Of a stretch of 64,000 nt of DNA, positions 34,801 through 42,290 are shown piece after piece (positions within the stretch are counted from its first letter, which is position 1; every line of letters begins with the position of its first letter). The DNA comes from an uncultured Eubacteriales bacterium (lineage in GTDB: Bacteria; Bacillota; Clostridia; Christensenellales; CAG-138). Below the pieces are notes generated by a model. The model had not been told where the DNA came from, did no database searches, and saw nothing but the letters and a program-made list of their open reading frames with translations. The stretch spans positions 131,932-195,931 of the forward strand of contig UQWD01000002.1 of NCBI GenBank assembly GCA_900544555.1. Reading direction: 5' to 3'. Made by a program: the position numbers and the translations under genes.

Positions 34801-36641
34801 GCGTGGAGGCAACGCTGGATTATGATAAGCATGAAAGCGCCAACCTGCGTTCCGGCTGGGAGTTTCCGGTAACAATCGATATTGAATCACCGGAGCTGCT
34901 CTCATATAAAATGGAGGAAGAAGGCGGTAAGGAATATCTGCGAGTCGAGGTTAGCGACAACCAGTATATAGCGGACGTATCCACATATGCCTACGTTAAC
35001 GATATGGCAGACTACCGTATAGAATCCTTCCCGGGCGAGGCTGAGGAGCCCGGCCGGAGCCTGACGTTTGACCTAAATGTTCAGAACCATGAAAGGATTC
35101 TGCTTGTTGTGACGGATTACGCGTGCAATGAAACGTCATATGAGATTGAAATCCCCAAGGAAGGTTTCTGCGTCGAACCCTCCAGCGCGGTTTTGTATGT
35201 AGAAGAACAGCGGCAGCTTTCAGCGGCGCTGTATCTGCGGGAAACGGGCAATGAAAACGTGCTGGACGAGCCTGTCGAGTGGTCGAGCAGCGATAACGCG
35301 GTTGCGACCGTATCGGATAACGGGCTAGTAGAGGCGATAAGCGCGGGCGAGGCGGTTATAACCGCGCGGACCCCGTCTGGATTGTCCGCCGCATGTGCCG
35401 TAACGGTTAAGGAGATGGCGGACAAGCCCGCCCTGATTTTCAATAAGGACGTGTACTTTGGCCTGTACGAGCAAAACGCCAACGACGAGGACGGCAAGGA
35501 TCCCATACAGTGGCGCGTGCTGAGCAGCGACGGTGATAAGGTCCTTCTCATGAGCGAGCGCATACTTGAAATCCACCCGTTTATGGATTGGTATGGGGAA
35601 CTGAGCGTACCGGCTACCTGGGAGGATTCCGACGTGCGAGCTTGGATGAACGGCGAGTTCTATGAAAATATGTTCTCGGCGGCGGAAATGCCCGGTGTTA
35701 TGGATTCGCTTGTTGAGGCCCGGATTAACCCGGATTACCCCGCGGTTAATCAGGGAGCGGATACGCGGGATAAGGTTTTTCTGCTGTCCTACGAAGACGC
35801 CATAAATCCCGATTACGGCTTTGCGAACAATACGGAGGCCGCGCAGTCACGCGTTGCTCTGATGACGCCAAGCGTGCTTAAGCATCTTCAGGATAACGAT
35901 TCTACTTCTATGGAGGTATTCTGGTTACTGCGCACGATGGGATACGATAGTGAGCATGTGGTGTTTATCGATCCCGTGGGCGGAATATCCGCCGCCGGCG
36001 CGCTGAATGTAACCGGAAACACCTCCATCAGGCCGGCGTTCAACCTGGATCTGTCCAAGGTGGCGTTTACAAGCGACGCGACGGGAAAACCACAGCATAT
36101 CGGAGCCTTAACTCAGATGGGTATCCCTGACGGCGCTGTAAAAATCACGATGTATGACGATGGGCAATCCGTTCAGGTAACCAACGAGATACCGGGGGTT
36201 ATTTACGCCGGCGGAGATGCCGTTGTAAATTATCAAGGAGCGACGGTTGGCGAGAACCAGTTTGTAAGCGTCACGATAACGGGAACGAACGGACAGATTC
36301 TCTATTACGGCAAAATGGCCAAGAGCGATGCTCAAAGCACAGCGACCGGGAGCTTCAGCGTTCCAACGGGCATGCTCAAGGAAGGCACCTATGCGCTCAA
36401 CGTGTTTGCGGAACAGGATAACGGTGAATCGCGCACGGATTTTGTGAGTGAAATGCAAAGCTTTGTGTTTAAGGTCAGCGACGAGCAGCCCACACCCGGG
36501 CAGCCCACGCCTACGCCGGGGCATACCACGCCCGATCCTGAGGAACCGCCTAAAGCCGGCGGAATCAGCCTGGTTTTATTCGGCGCTGTGTCAGCCTCCG
36601 CCGGTTTATTGGGAATGGCGACGCGTAAAAGGAAGAAGTAG
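31860..36641 (+). CDS. cell-surface subtilisin-like serine protease (S8 family, C5a-peptidase-like) with PPKAGG tail
   Basis: A 1593-residue secreted protease. A signal peptide (1-33) and an I9-like propeptide (about 75-165) precede an S8 catalytic domain: Asp209 (IAIIDSGIDVDHE), His283 (THGTHVAGIAAG) and Ser612 (GTSMSAPN). A protease-associated domain is inserted at about 460-560 (KVALVQRGGGLSFQEKHDNA). After it come Fn3-like beta domains (about 680-1095), a BIG2 Ig-like domain (about 1104-1183), a DUF6273-like region (about 1199-1404, with IQWRVLSSDGDKVLLMS, WEDSDVRAWMNGEFY and RPAFNLDL), another beta domain, a short Pro-Thr linker and PPKAGG (36546-36563), hydrophobic stretch and RKRKK. 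Probably anchored to the wall and cleaves host or community proteins, or processes neighbours. Catalytic residues are intact. Confidence 0.92.
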   Translation: MYYNRRRTKWQMLAALALVMAMLISVTGQTVSAVGESANGGGVRVNKLDGTPELPEAGKAPHGKKGEGALYNDDDQVVIIVEMEDKPLIDDASMTKNTGAGLDLTKKGKNRRDILLEKQADIQKKITASMPLELEIRNQYTLLMNGFSARIEYGRLDAIRALPGVKAAYVAPVYIIEPDAVSSGEMVGAADVWNATGYRGQGMRIAIIDSGIDVDHELFRDAPEDPGVDIEMIRENLNNPNLHAKLMDPDITAEDVYLNDKIPFAFNYADGVADADHHGGNTHGTHVAGIAAGNDGVHPDVIGMAPEAQLYIMKTMSENVLYFDAVLTALEDCVMLDVDVVNMSLGAAAGFTEAEGVTSMDGVYSRLGRTGIFISASAGNSYNAGYRNRWDKDFPLAGDPDNGIVGMPSTFAESTSVASVDNKTYMSNYFEVNGRKIAYEDGTSASSQYNFLTLVDLPLIYVPVPNGGAAEDYEGLQMDDWSIAPKVALVQRGGGLSFQEKHDNALAAGAYAMVVYNNEANSWILMQIERQSIPAVFIPMDDGNYMLEQNQRQMTVKQDLCRADYPYAGEMSSFSSWGPTADLKLKPEIAAPGGNVYSSVDGNGYKSMSGTSMSAPNIAGLAALVKQYLKNDERFADLPEEHMREMINTLLMSTAIPAAYEDELFGEIPYSPRQQGAGMANVNNAVRTNAYLSVPGMLRPKIELGDDPLETGVYELTFNVHNFGSETLSYKIEPTMMTEFTDYDETGRPFMAGTPNPLFPEMESNWGGDVVAVPAGETKQVAVTLTLGAGDRELLTYCYENGMYVDGFVKLASLNEDGVDLSVPFLGFYGDWTKSPQLDHGFYWDTLLDEANFKASMYPHEASAAKDEFFLYYLGDNMHHYVEYLQDRNAISPNGDGNFDSLEQIYTSLLRNAKTFSYIIEGEDGAEYYRLDLGEVSKTFYDTNSGRVFPVGANRWDGIEPWFGTDGDGNALPNNAKANVRVEATLDYDKHESANLRSGWEFPVTIDIESPELLSYKMEEEGGKEYLRVEVSDNQYIADVSTYAYVNDMADYRIESFPGEAEEPGRSLTFDLNVQNHERILLVVTDYACNETSYEIEIPKEGFCVEPSSAVLYVEEQRQLSAALYLRETGNENVLDEPVEWSSSDNAVATVSDNGLVEAISAGEAVITARTPSGLSAACAVTVKEMADKPALIFNKDVYFGLYEQNANDEDGKDPIQWRVLSSDGDKVLLMSERILEIHPFMDWYGELSVPATWEDSDVRAWMNGEFYENMFSAAEMPGVMDSLVEARINPDYPAVNQGADTRDKVFLLSYEDAINPDYGFANNTEAAQSRVALMTPSVLKHLQDNDSTSMEVFWLLRTMGYDSEHVVFIDPVGGISAAGALNVTGNTSIRPAFNLDLSKVAFTSDATGKPQHIGALTQMGIPDGAVKITMYDDGQSVQVTNEIPGVIYAGGDAVVNYQGATVGENQFVSVTITGTNGQILYYGKMAKSDAQSTATGSFSVPTGMLKEGTYALNVFAEQDNGESRTDFVSEMQSFVFKVSDEQPTPGQPTPTPGHTTPDPEEPPKAGGISLVLFGAVSASAGLLGMATRKRKK

Positions 36642-36704
36642 GCAGTACGATAATGACATGTCGGGAATGATTAAACTTAACGGACAATTGCTGCCGTGAC
36701 CTAT

Positions 36705-36734
36705 CGAAGGGGAAAGCGAAGGCTTTCCCCTTCG
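36705..36734 (+). terminator. terminator of the S8 protease gene
   Basis: CGAAGGGGAAAGC pairs perfectly with GCTTTCCCCTTCG around a 4-nt loop, about 65 nt beyond the stop. Confidence 0.6.
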
Positions 36735-37082
36735 CCTAATCAGCTGGTACACGCGGAAATTTCTATAACTCTAATATCAAAGAGCCTAATCTGTGAATAA
36801 ATTCCGTACATTTTCATATCTATAAAATTCTATAAAATCTGGGCGGGATTCAGCATGTAAGCACTAAAAAGAACGGCGACCTCCGTATTCATCAGCGTCT
36901 TGAGTGCCATTGCACTCAAATATAGCAGGAAGTAAAAATTTTATATGCGGCTATTCTTTACAGTATAATCATGGCGATAAAAAGTATAAGATTTCGCGTC
37001 GTTTTTATGGTTGTCATATCTGTTCAAAATCTACTCGTTTTATTAATAATAAAAATGATAATGACTTATAAGCTAAGCGATA

Positions 37083-37112
37083 AAAAACGGCGCCCGATTA
37101 CGGACGCCGCAA
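37083..37112 (-). terminator. terminator of the ricT operon
   Basis: On the minus strand GCGGCGTCC / GGGCGCCG forms a stem (one mismatch) followed by TTTTTTAT, about 70 nt beyond the ricT stop. Confidence 0.65.
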
Positions 37113-37180
37113 ACTAAGCTGTGAACCGGCTAACTGAAAATCAGCATGCGATTCGCATTGAACAATCATTGGGCTTTGCG

Positions 37181-38287
37181 CTATTCGCCCGGATTTTCCT
37201 GAATGCTTTTCTTGCGCGCAGGGCGCTTATTGCGCGGGCATTTTTGTTTTGGAGCATCCCTATCCATCAATTCATCGTTAATTATGGACAGGTCTTCTAG
37301 GAGCCCTTCGGTACCACCGGGCGCGCCGTGTTTATGCGAACCTTCCCCGCATGGCTCACCGGCAGCGGCGGCTTGAGCGCGTTCGTCCTGTTCAGGCGGT
37401 GTTTTTTCAGGGCCGTGTTCAGCGCATGGGCCTTCGCAGCCGTCGCGGCAAACACGTTTGGCGCAATGCCTCCCCTGCCCCGTAACGGTTACTTCCCGAA
37501 ATGGATATTCCCGCACATCGTACGTACCGTCGCTCAAGGCTACTTTTACCTTGGTCTTCTCTGTGATAACGTTGTTCTCAAGCACCGTTCCTGGGCCGTC
37601 GGCAGTCATTACCTCCCGTCCGCATCTGGGCATCTGGCTACGCATTGTTTCATAACATTCCTGTTCATACTGCAAACAGCACATCAGGCGGCCGCATATG
37701 CCGGAAATCTTATTTGGCGATAACGAAAGGTTCTGTTCCTTCGCCATTTTGATGGATACGGGTGAAAAATCGGATAAAAAGGCGTTGCAGCAAATAGGCC
37801 TGCCGCAGGAACCCAGGCCGCCGAGCATTTTTGCCTCGTCCCTGACGCCGATTTGGCGCAGTTCTATCCGCGTTTTAAACACAGACGCAAGATCCTTAAC
37901 CAGTTCGCGAAAGTCGATCCTCCCGTCGGCCGTAAAGTAAAAAGTGATTTTGCTCCCATTAAACGAATACTCAACGTCCACAAGCTTCATTTCAAGCTCG
38001 TGCTTTTTAATCTTCTCCAGGCATATCGCATGCGCTTCCTCTTCACGGCCGCGGTTCTTTACGCGCTGCTCCGTATCAGTAGCGGTTGCTACCCGAATAA
38101 CGGGCTTAAGCGGCACGATTATCTGTTCGTCTGGAACAACAGTGGGCCCCTGGACCACGTCCCCATATTCTACTCCGCGCGCAGTCTCCACGATAACGCC
38201 GTTCCCCTGACTGATATTCAATTCACCGGGACTGAAAAAATATATTTTGCCTCCGTCTTTAAAACGGACGCCGATTACATTCGCCAT
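37181..38287 (-). CDS. ricT: PSP1-domain protein RicT (YaaT)
   Basis: A 368-residue PSP1 protein. The core (about 1-270) has GVRFKDGGKIYFFSPG, ARGVEYGDVV, YFTADGRIDFRELVKDLA and the cysteine-rich LGGLGSCGRPICCNAFL and GICGRLMCCLQYE that bind Fe-S clusters in the RicA-RicF-RicT complex. In Bacillus this complex stimulates RNase Y-mediated mRNA processing and favours sporulation and competence. The C-terminal ~100 residues are extended, with further cysteines (HCAKRVCRDGCEGPCAEHG) and a basic end. Stop/start overlap with holB shows coupling. Confidence 0.93.
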   Translation of the reverse strand: MANVIGVRFKDGGKIYFFSPGELNISQGNGVIVETARGVEYGDVVQGPTVVPDEQIIVPLKPVIRVATATDTEQRVKNRGREEEAHAICLEKIKKHELEMKLVDVEYSFNGSKITFYFTADGRIDFRELVKDLASVFKTRIELRQIGVRDEAKMLGGLGSCGRPICCNAFLSDFSPVSIKMAKEQNLSLSPNKISGICGRLMCCLQYEQECYETMRSQMPRCGREVMTADGPGTVLENNVITEKTKVKVALSDGTYDVREYPFREVTVTGQGRHCAKRVCRDGCEGPCAEHGPEKTPPEQDERAQAAAAGEPCGEGSHKHGAPGGTEGLLEDLSIINDELMDRDAPKQKCPRNKRPARKKSIQENPGE

Positions 38288-39213
38288 TAATCCTCCCCCT
38301 GATCAACGCATTCCTTAATTTGAATCAGGAGCCTGTCCAGTATCATACCTTGGCCGGCGCTGGTTCCAATACGCTTTTTAGCGTCAATCAGCAAGTCTAT
38401 GATACAATGAATCCGCCGGTCTGTAAAGCGGGAAGCGTATATGCTGATTCTGGCTCCCCTGTCGGGATTCTCCAGACTGCAGCTGGATACGCCGGCTACC
38501 ATGACGTCCCGGCAATATGAAAGCATATAATCTATAACCCTTTGCGCATTCTCTCTCGTCCCAGCGATATGGGGTACGGAGGGAAGGGGCAATTTGGCGC
38601 TCAACAGCTTATCCATAACCTGTAAGGCGTTTTCACGAAGCTGCGCCGCCTCCTCCGACAAGCACAGCTCCACGGCCGTATCCAAGCGCCCCCCTCCCGC
38701 GGCGGCGCAGACGGCCGCTTTTGCGGGGGGGATACCTTGAGCCGCCAGCCTCTGAGCCATCTGGGATGCGCTTAAAAGGCCGGGCCGCAATATAGCGCAC
38801 CGGGAACGAATCGTGGGCAGGAGCCCGGCCTCGTTCCCGGTTAATAAAAAATAGGTATCCGCCGGCGGTTCCTCCAGGGTCTTGAGAAGCGTGTTCTGGC
38901 AGGCTTCAGTAAGCCCATGTGCGTTATGAACATAAACCGCCCGCCGTCCGCCTGAAAAGGGGCGGCGCGAGAGCTCCGTGCCAATTTTGTCCCGAATATC
39001 ACTTACGCGGGCGGAATGCGCTTCTAGCTTAATGAAGTCCGGGCTATCGGCAAGCCTGCCCGGATCCTTTACGCCGGTAAGCTCAGCCGCCGCGCCAAGA
39101 GCCGCCTGCTCCTGTAAAACAGGTTCGCCGCCGCATATAAGCACTGCGTGCGGAAAACGCCCTGCCTTATAAGCGCCCGACAGCCAGCTCCGAATCTGAG
39201 CGTATGAGTCCAT
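38287..39213 (-). CDS. holB: DNA polymerase III subunit delta'
   Basis: A 308-residue clamp-loader subunit. It has the HolB pattern FPHAVLICGGEPVLQEQAALGAA (with a degenerate P-loop), RRAVYVHNAHGLTEACQNTLLKTLEEPP and the sensor-1 stretch FLLTGNEAGLLPTIRSRC. Zinc-finger cysteines typical of some delta' proteins are not evident. It overlaps both darA and ricT by one or a few nt, giving the conserved darA-holB-ricT block. Confidence 0.92.
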   Translation of the reverse strand: MDSYAQIRSWLSGAYKAGRFPHAVLICGGEPVLQEQAALGAAAELTGVKDPGRLADSPDFIKLEAHSARVSDIRDKIGTELSRRPFSGGRRAVYVHNAHGLTEACQNTLLKTLEEPPADTYFLLTGNEAGLLPTIRSRCAILRPGLLSASQMAQRLAAQGIPPAKAAVCAAAGGGRLDTAVELCLSEEAAQLRENALQVMDKLLSAKLPLPSVPHIAGTRENAQRVIDYMLSYCRDVMVAGVSSCSLENPDRGARISIYASRFTDRRIHCIIDLLIDAKKRIGTSAGQGMILDRLLIQIKECVDQGED

Positions 39214-39539
39214 TAGAATTTGTGAAACTGCTGTACGTCAAGCACAAATACCGTCGCGCCGCCAAGCGTTACCTGCACGGGCGTGGGCGCGCTGTCCGTA
39301 TAGCCGGGCAGAGAGGAGGGGATAACCATATACTCCTTGCGCGTACTGGACTGGCTCTTGATAATCTCAATCGCTTTATCAAGGCGGTCTTCTTTTACGC
39401 CGATCATCAGCGTGGCGTTTCCGCCGTGAAGAAAACCTCCCGTACTGGAAATCCGCGTGACGCTGATCTCATTTTGAATCAGTGCGCGCGTAAGACGCCG
39501 CGCGTCATCGTTCTGAACGATAGCAAAAATCAGTTTCAT
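39213..39539 (-). CDS. darA: cyclic-di-AMP receptor DarA (PstA/YaaQ)
   Basis: A 108-residue PII-like protein of standard length. It starts MKLIFAIVQNDDARRLTRALI and contains TRISSTGGFLHGGNATLMIGV with the RxSTGGFL loop that binds c-di-AMP. Its output is not well known. It pairs functionally with GdpP (9816-11774), which degrades the same nucleotide. The ATG at 39539 has GGAGG about 6 nt upstream; the extension to 39557 is unlikely. Confidence 0.94.
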   Translation of the reverse strand: MKLIFAIVQNDDARRLTRALIQNEISVTRISSTGGFLHGGNATLMIGVKEDRLDKAIEIIKSQSSTRKEYMVIPSSLPGYTDSAPTPVQVTLGGATVFVLDVQQFHKF

Positions 39540-39601
39540 GTTTGCACCTCCATACATTTAATATTTAGGACGACGTCGGGGATGCGCCCCAACGGAGCCG
39601 T

Positions 39602-40252
39602 TCATTTGCCGCCAAACAGGATCTGGCCGAGCTCCCGCGCGCTGGCGGCCGTGTAATCAGGAGCGCAGGATGCGATTTCATCGGCGGAGCCGTATCCATA
39701 CGAAACGCCGATAGCAGGGATACCCGCCGCGCGCGCGGCATTGAGATCATAATGCCTGTCGCCAATCATCACCGCGCCGTCCGGCATGCCCAGGCTTTTG
39801 AGCGCCAGCATTAAAAGCTCGGTTTTTTCGCCGATACCGCCGTCGGTAGCGCCCTGTATCAAATCAATCCACCGGCGCAGGCCGAAACGCTCAAGATGCT
39901 GTTTAGCGATGCCCGTGATTTTTGAGGTGACTACCCCTACGGTTGCCCCGGCCTCTTTAAGAGATTTTAATAAATCCTCAACACCCGGATACGGGCGGGC
40001 TAACGACAACGCCGACCCTTCGGCTTTTAAACGATAAATCCGTATCGCTTCTTCCAGCATCCGTCCATTAAGCCCCATATACTCAGCGAAGCCAACGTTC
40101 AGCGGGGGGCCTATTAAAGAGCGCATGGATTCCTCGGATATGGGAGGGAGCCCAAGCTCATCCATCATTCCCTTAACGGATGCGAATATTGCGGGGCCTG
40201 TCTCGATCAGCGTTCCATCGAGATCAAAGAGGATGACGGAGTATTTCAACAT
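39602..40252 (-). CDS. HAD-superfamily phosphatase, phosphoglycolate-phosphatase-like
   Basis: A 216-residue HAD hydrolase with motif I VILFDLDGTLIETG, motif II VVTSKITG (Thr-Ser), Lys in GEKTE and motif IV MIGDRHYDLNAARAAG. The helical cap between motif I and II makes it the Gph/PpaX type, acting on phosphoglycolate, pyrophosphate or a similar small phosphoester. It lies 62 nt upstream of darA on the same strand and may lead the operon. Confidence 0.88.
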   Translation of the reverse strand: MLKYSVILFDLDGTLIETGPAIFASVKGMMDELGLPPISEESMRSLIGPPLNVGFAEYMGLNGRMLEEAIRIYRLKAEGSALSLARPYPGVEDLLKSLKEAGATVGVVTSKITGIAKQHLERFGLRRWIDLIQGATDGGIGEKTELLMLALKSLGMPDGAVMIGDRHYDLNAARAAGIPAIGVSYGYGSADEIASCAPDYTAASARELGQILFGGK

Positions 40253-40368
40253 ATCGCTCCACTCCTATTCTATTTGCGCGACGGGCCGCCCATTCCCTAA
40301 TAAGCTTTGAACGCGCCGCAGCTGGACCTGAAACAATTCGGACTCATACCATTTATAACATTATACCA

Positions 40369-40923
40369 CTAATTGGACAAATTGCGCAATTTCTCCGGCA
40401 GATGGGATATGAGCGCGTTGTCAGGATGGAACTCAAGGCGCATTAACCTGCCGCCCCGCCTGTAATAAAGACAGTGAGCGGTTTTGGCGGGCCGCCCGGT
40501 AATCCGTATGGCTTTGGGCCGCTCCTGAAAACCCGCAGGATGGCTTTCCCGCAAGGCGATACGAAGCATCTCGTCCGGTAAAACTATCTCGCTTACCCTG
40601 GGCTTATCCCCGATCATCTGCTGGGCTATGAGCGTTCCGGGAGGGAGCTCCTCGTGCTCGCGAATCTCTTTATCTTCTTTAACCGATTCATCCCGCTCGA
40701 GGATTACGGTATAACGGTACGTGCACAGCCGCCTTCTGAATATGACAAAGCACAGGGCGGCAAGGCCGGCGAACATAACGGCCTGTACAGCGGCCGGAGG
40801 TATGAAGGCGCTTATTGCGGAAGAAAAGCGGTTCATTAAAATCATAATCAGAAGGATTGCGCCCGCCAGCGCTAAATCCGCCTTTTTTCCACCCTTTGCG
40901 TTCTCCTGCGTCTGCTGATACAT
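40369..40923 (-). CDS. membrane protein of unknown function
   Basis: A 184-residue protein with a short polar start, two hydrophobic helices (about 16-34 and 42-60: ADLALAGAILLIMILMN and AVMFAGLAALCFVIF) and a ~120-residue soluble C-terminal part with mixed charge. I do not recognise the family. The ATG at 40923 is preceded by AAAGGG about 10 nt upstream. It stands alone between the HAD gene and the divergent DegV gene. Confidence 0.65.
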   Translation of the reverse strand: MYQQTQENAKGGKKADLALAGAILLIMILMNRFSSAISAFIPPAAVQAVMFAGLAALCFVIFRRRLCTYRYTVILERDESVKEDKEIREHEELPPGTLIAQQMIGDKPRVSEIVLPDEMLRIALRESHPAGFQERPKAIRITGRPAKTAHCLYYRRGGRLMRLEFHPDNALISHLPEKLRNLSN

Positions 40924-41115
40924 TAGAGCATACCCTTTCCGCCTGTTCCCCGTATTTCGGGCGGCTTGGCCATCGCATTTATTCAAGATAGCATGATTTC
41001 ATGTTAACATCTTGAAAGAACTGTGTCAAACCAAGCAATTCATATAACCGAGGCTTGAAAGCGAATTGGAAATAATAGATAATGATAGCTGAATCTATAA
41101 GATAGAGGGTTGTTT

Positions 41116-41985
41116 ATGTCTTATCAATTGTTCATCGACGCTACCGCTGACCTCAGCGTTAAAAAGGCGGCCGAAGCCGGCCTGAACGTAATCCCGATGG
41201 AGTACGCGCTTGAGGGCGAGGTTCAACAGTACCTGCCCGGGGAATCGGGCATGCCAGTCCCGCAGTTTTATAACGGGCTGCGCTCGGGAGCCGGTGCTAC
41301 GACCTCCCAAATCAACGCTTTTACGTTCAAGGATCTGTTCGGGCCCATTCTTGAGCAGGGGCAGGACGTATTATACATGGGCTTTTCATCGGGTTTATCC
41401 GGTACTGTTCAGGCGGCCGGGCTGGCGGCGGATGAGCTCAACGCAAAGTATCCCGGGCGCAGGGTAGCCGTAGTGGATACGCTTTGCGCATCCCTTGGCG
41501 AAGGGCTTTTGGTTTATACGGCGGGTAAAAAGCGGTTGGCCGGCATGGAGCTGGAGGAACTCAGGCTTTGGCTGGAGGAGAATAAACACAACTTAGCACA
41601 CTGGTTTACGGTTGACGATCTAAACCACCTTAAGCGCGGGGGAAGGGTGAGCGCGGCGGCGGCGGCGTTCGGGACTGCGCTGAGGATAAAGCCCGTACTG
41701 CATGTGGACGACGAGGGGCGGCTTATTCCCATGGAAAAGGTGCAAGGCCGAAAAAAGGCTTTAAAAAAGCTGGTCGATAAAATGGAAGAAACGTTTATTC
41801 CTGAAAAGAACGACGTGATTTTTATAGGCCATGGGGATTGTCTGGAGGACGCTGAGCGCGTTAAGGACGATGTTAGAGAGCGATTCGGCGTTAAAGAGAT
41901 TTATATCGATTTTATCGGCCCGATTATCGGCGCGCATTCCGGGCCGGGAACGGTTGCGCTTTTTTATTACGGCGCTAAGAGATAA
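41116..41985 (+). CDS. DegV family fatty-acid-binding protein
   Basis: A 289-residue DegV protein. The fold is marked by YQLFIDATADLS, GATTSQINAFTFKDLF, FSSGLSGTVQAA and VDTLCASLGEGL, with the C-terminal HGDCLEDAERV and GPIIGAHSGPGTVALFYYG. DegV/FakB proteins carry acyl chains to FakA for phosphorylation; no fakA is adjacent. The ATG at 41116 follows AGAGGG by 6 nt. Confidence 0.93.
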   Translation: MSYQLFIDATADLSVKKAAEAGLNVIPMEYALEGEVQQYLPGESGMPVPQFYNGLRSGAGATTSQINAFTFKDLFGPILEQGQDVLYMGFSSGLSGTVQAAGLAADELNAKYPGRRVAVVDTLCASLGEGLLVYTAGKKRLAGMELEELRLWLEENKHNLAHWFTVDDLNHLKRGGRVSAAAAAFGTALRIKPVLHVDDEGRLIPMEKVQGRKKALKKLVDKMEETFIPEKNDVIFIGHGDCLEDAERVKDDVRERFGVKEIYIDFIGPIIGAHSGPGTVALFYYGAKR

Positions 41986-42278
41986 AATACGATGCTGTTA
42001 ATGCGCGTATAAAGCGCGGCATGGCTCAAACTACCTGTTTTGTTTGTTGCGTCTGGCAGGGAACCGAATGAGCCGCCGCTTTGATTGGCGTTTATCCGTA
42101 TGCCCGCCGGAACGCTGGCGGCATAGAGAAACAGCATATCAAAGCCGGTATGCTAATATCAGACGAAAAATTCGCAAACCCTAATAACGGCTTACGCCCG
42201 CCCCGTTGTAATGAATTCGCAGCCGTGGGGTACGGATGTAAAGTTTCACATATACTACTTCTTTAATTTCAGAAAGGA
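41986..42278. other. intergenic region between DegV and P-ATPase genes
   Basis: No gene or convincing signal; an open frame at 42081-42266 lacks any family resemblance. Confidence 0.3.
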
Positions 42279-42290
42279 ATGAAGAAACAC

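Larger units (their letters stand above)
36642..37180. other. intergenic region with two terminators
   Basis: No gene recognised between the two terminators; the sequence is AT-rich with no clear repeat. Confidence 0.35.
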
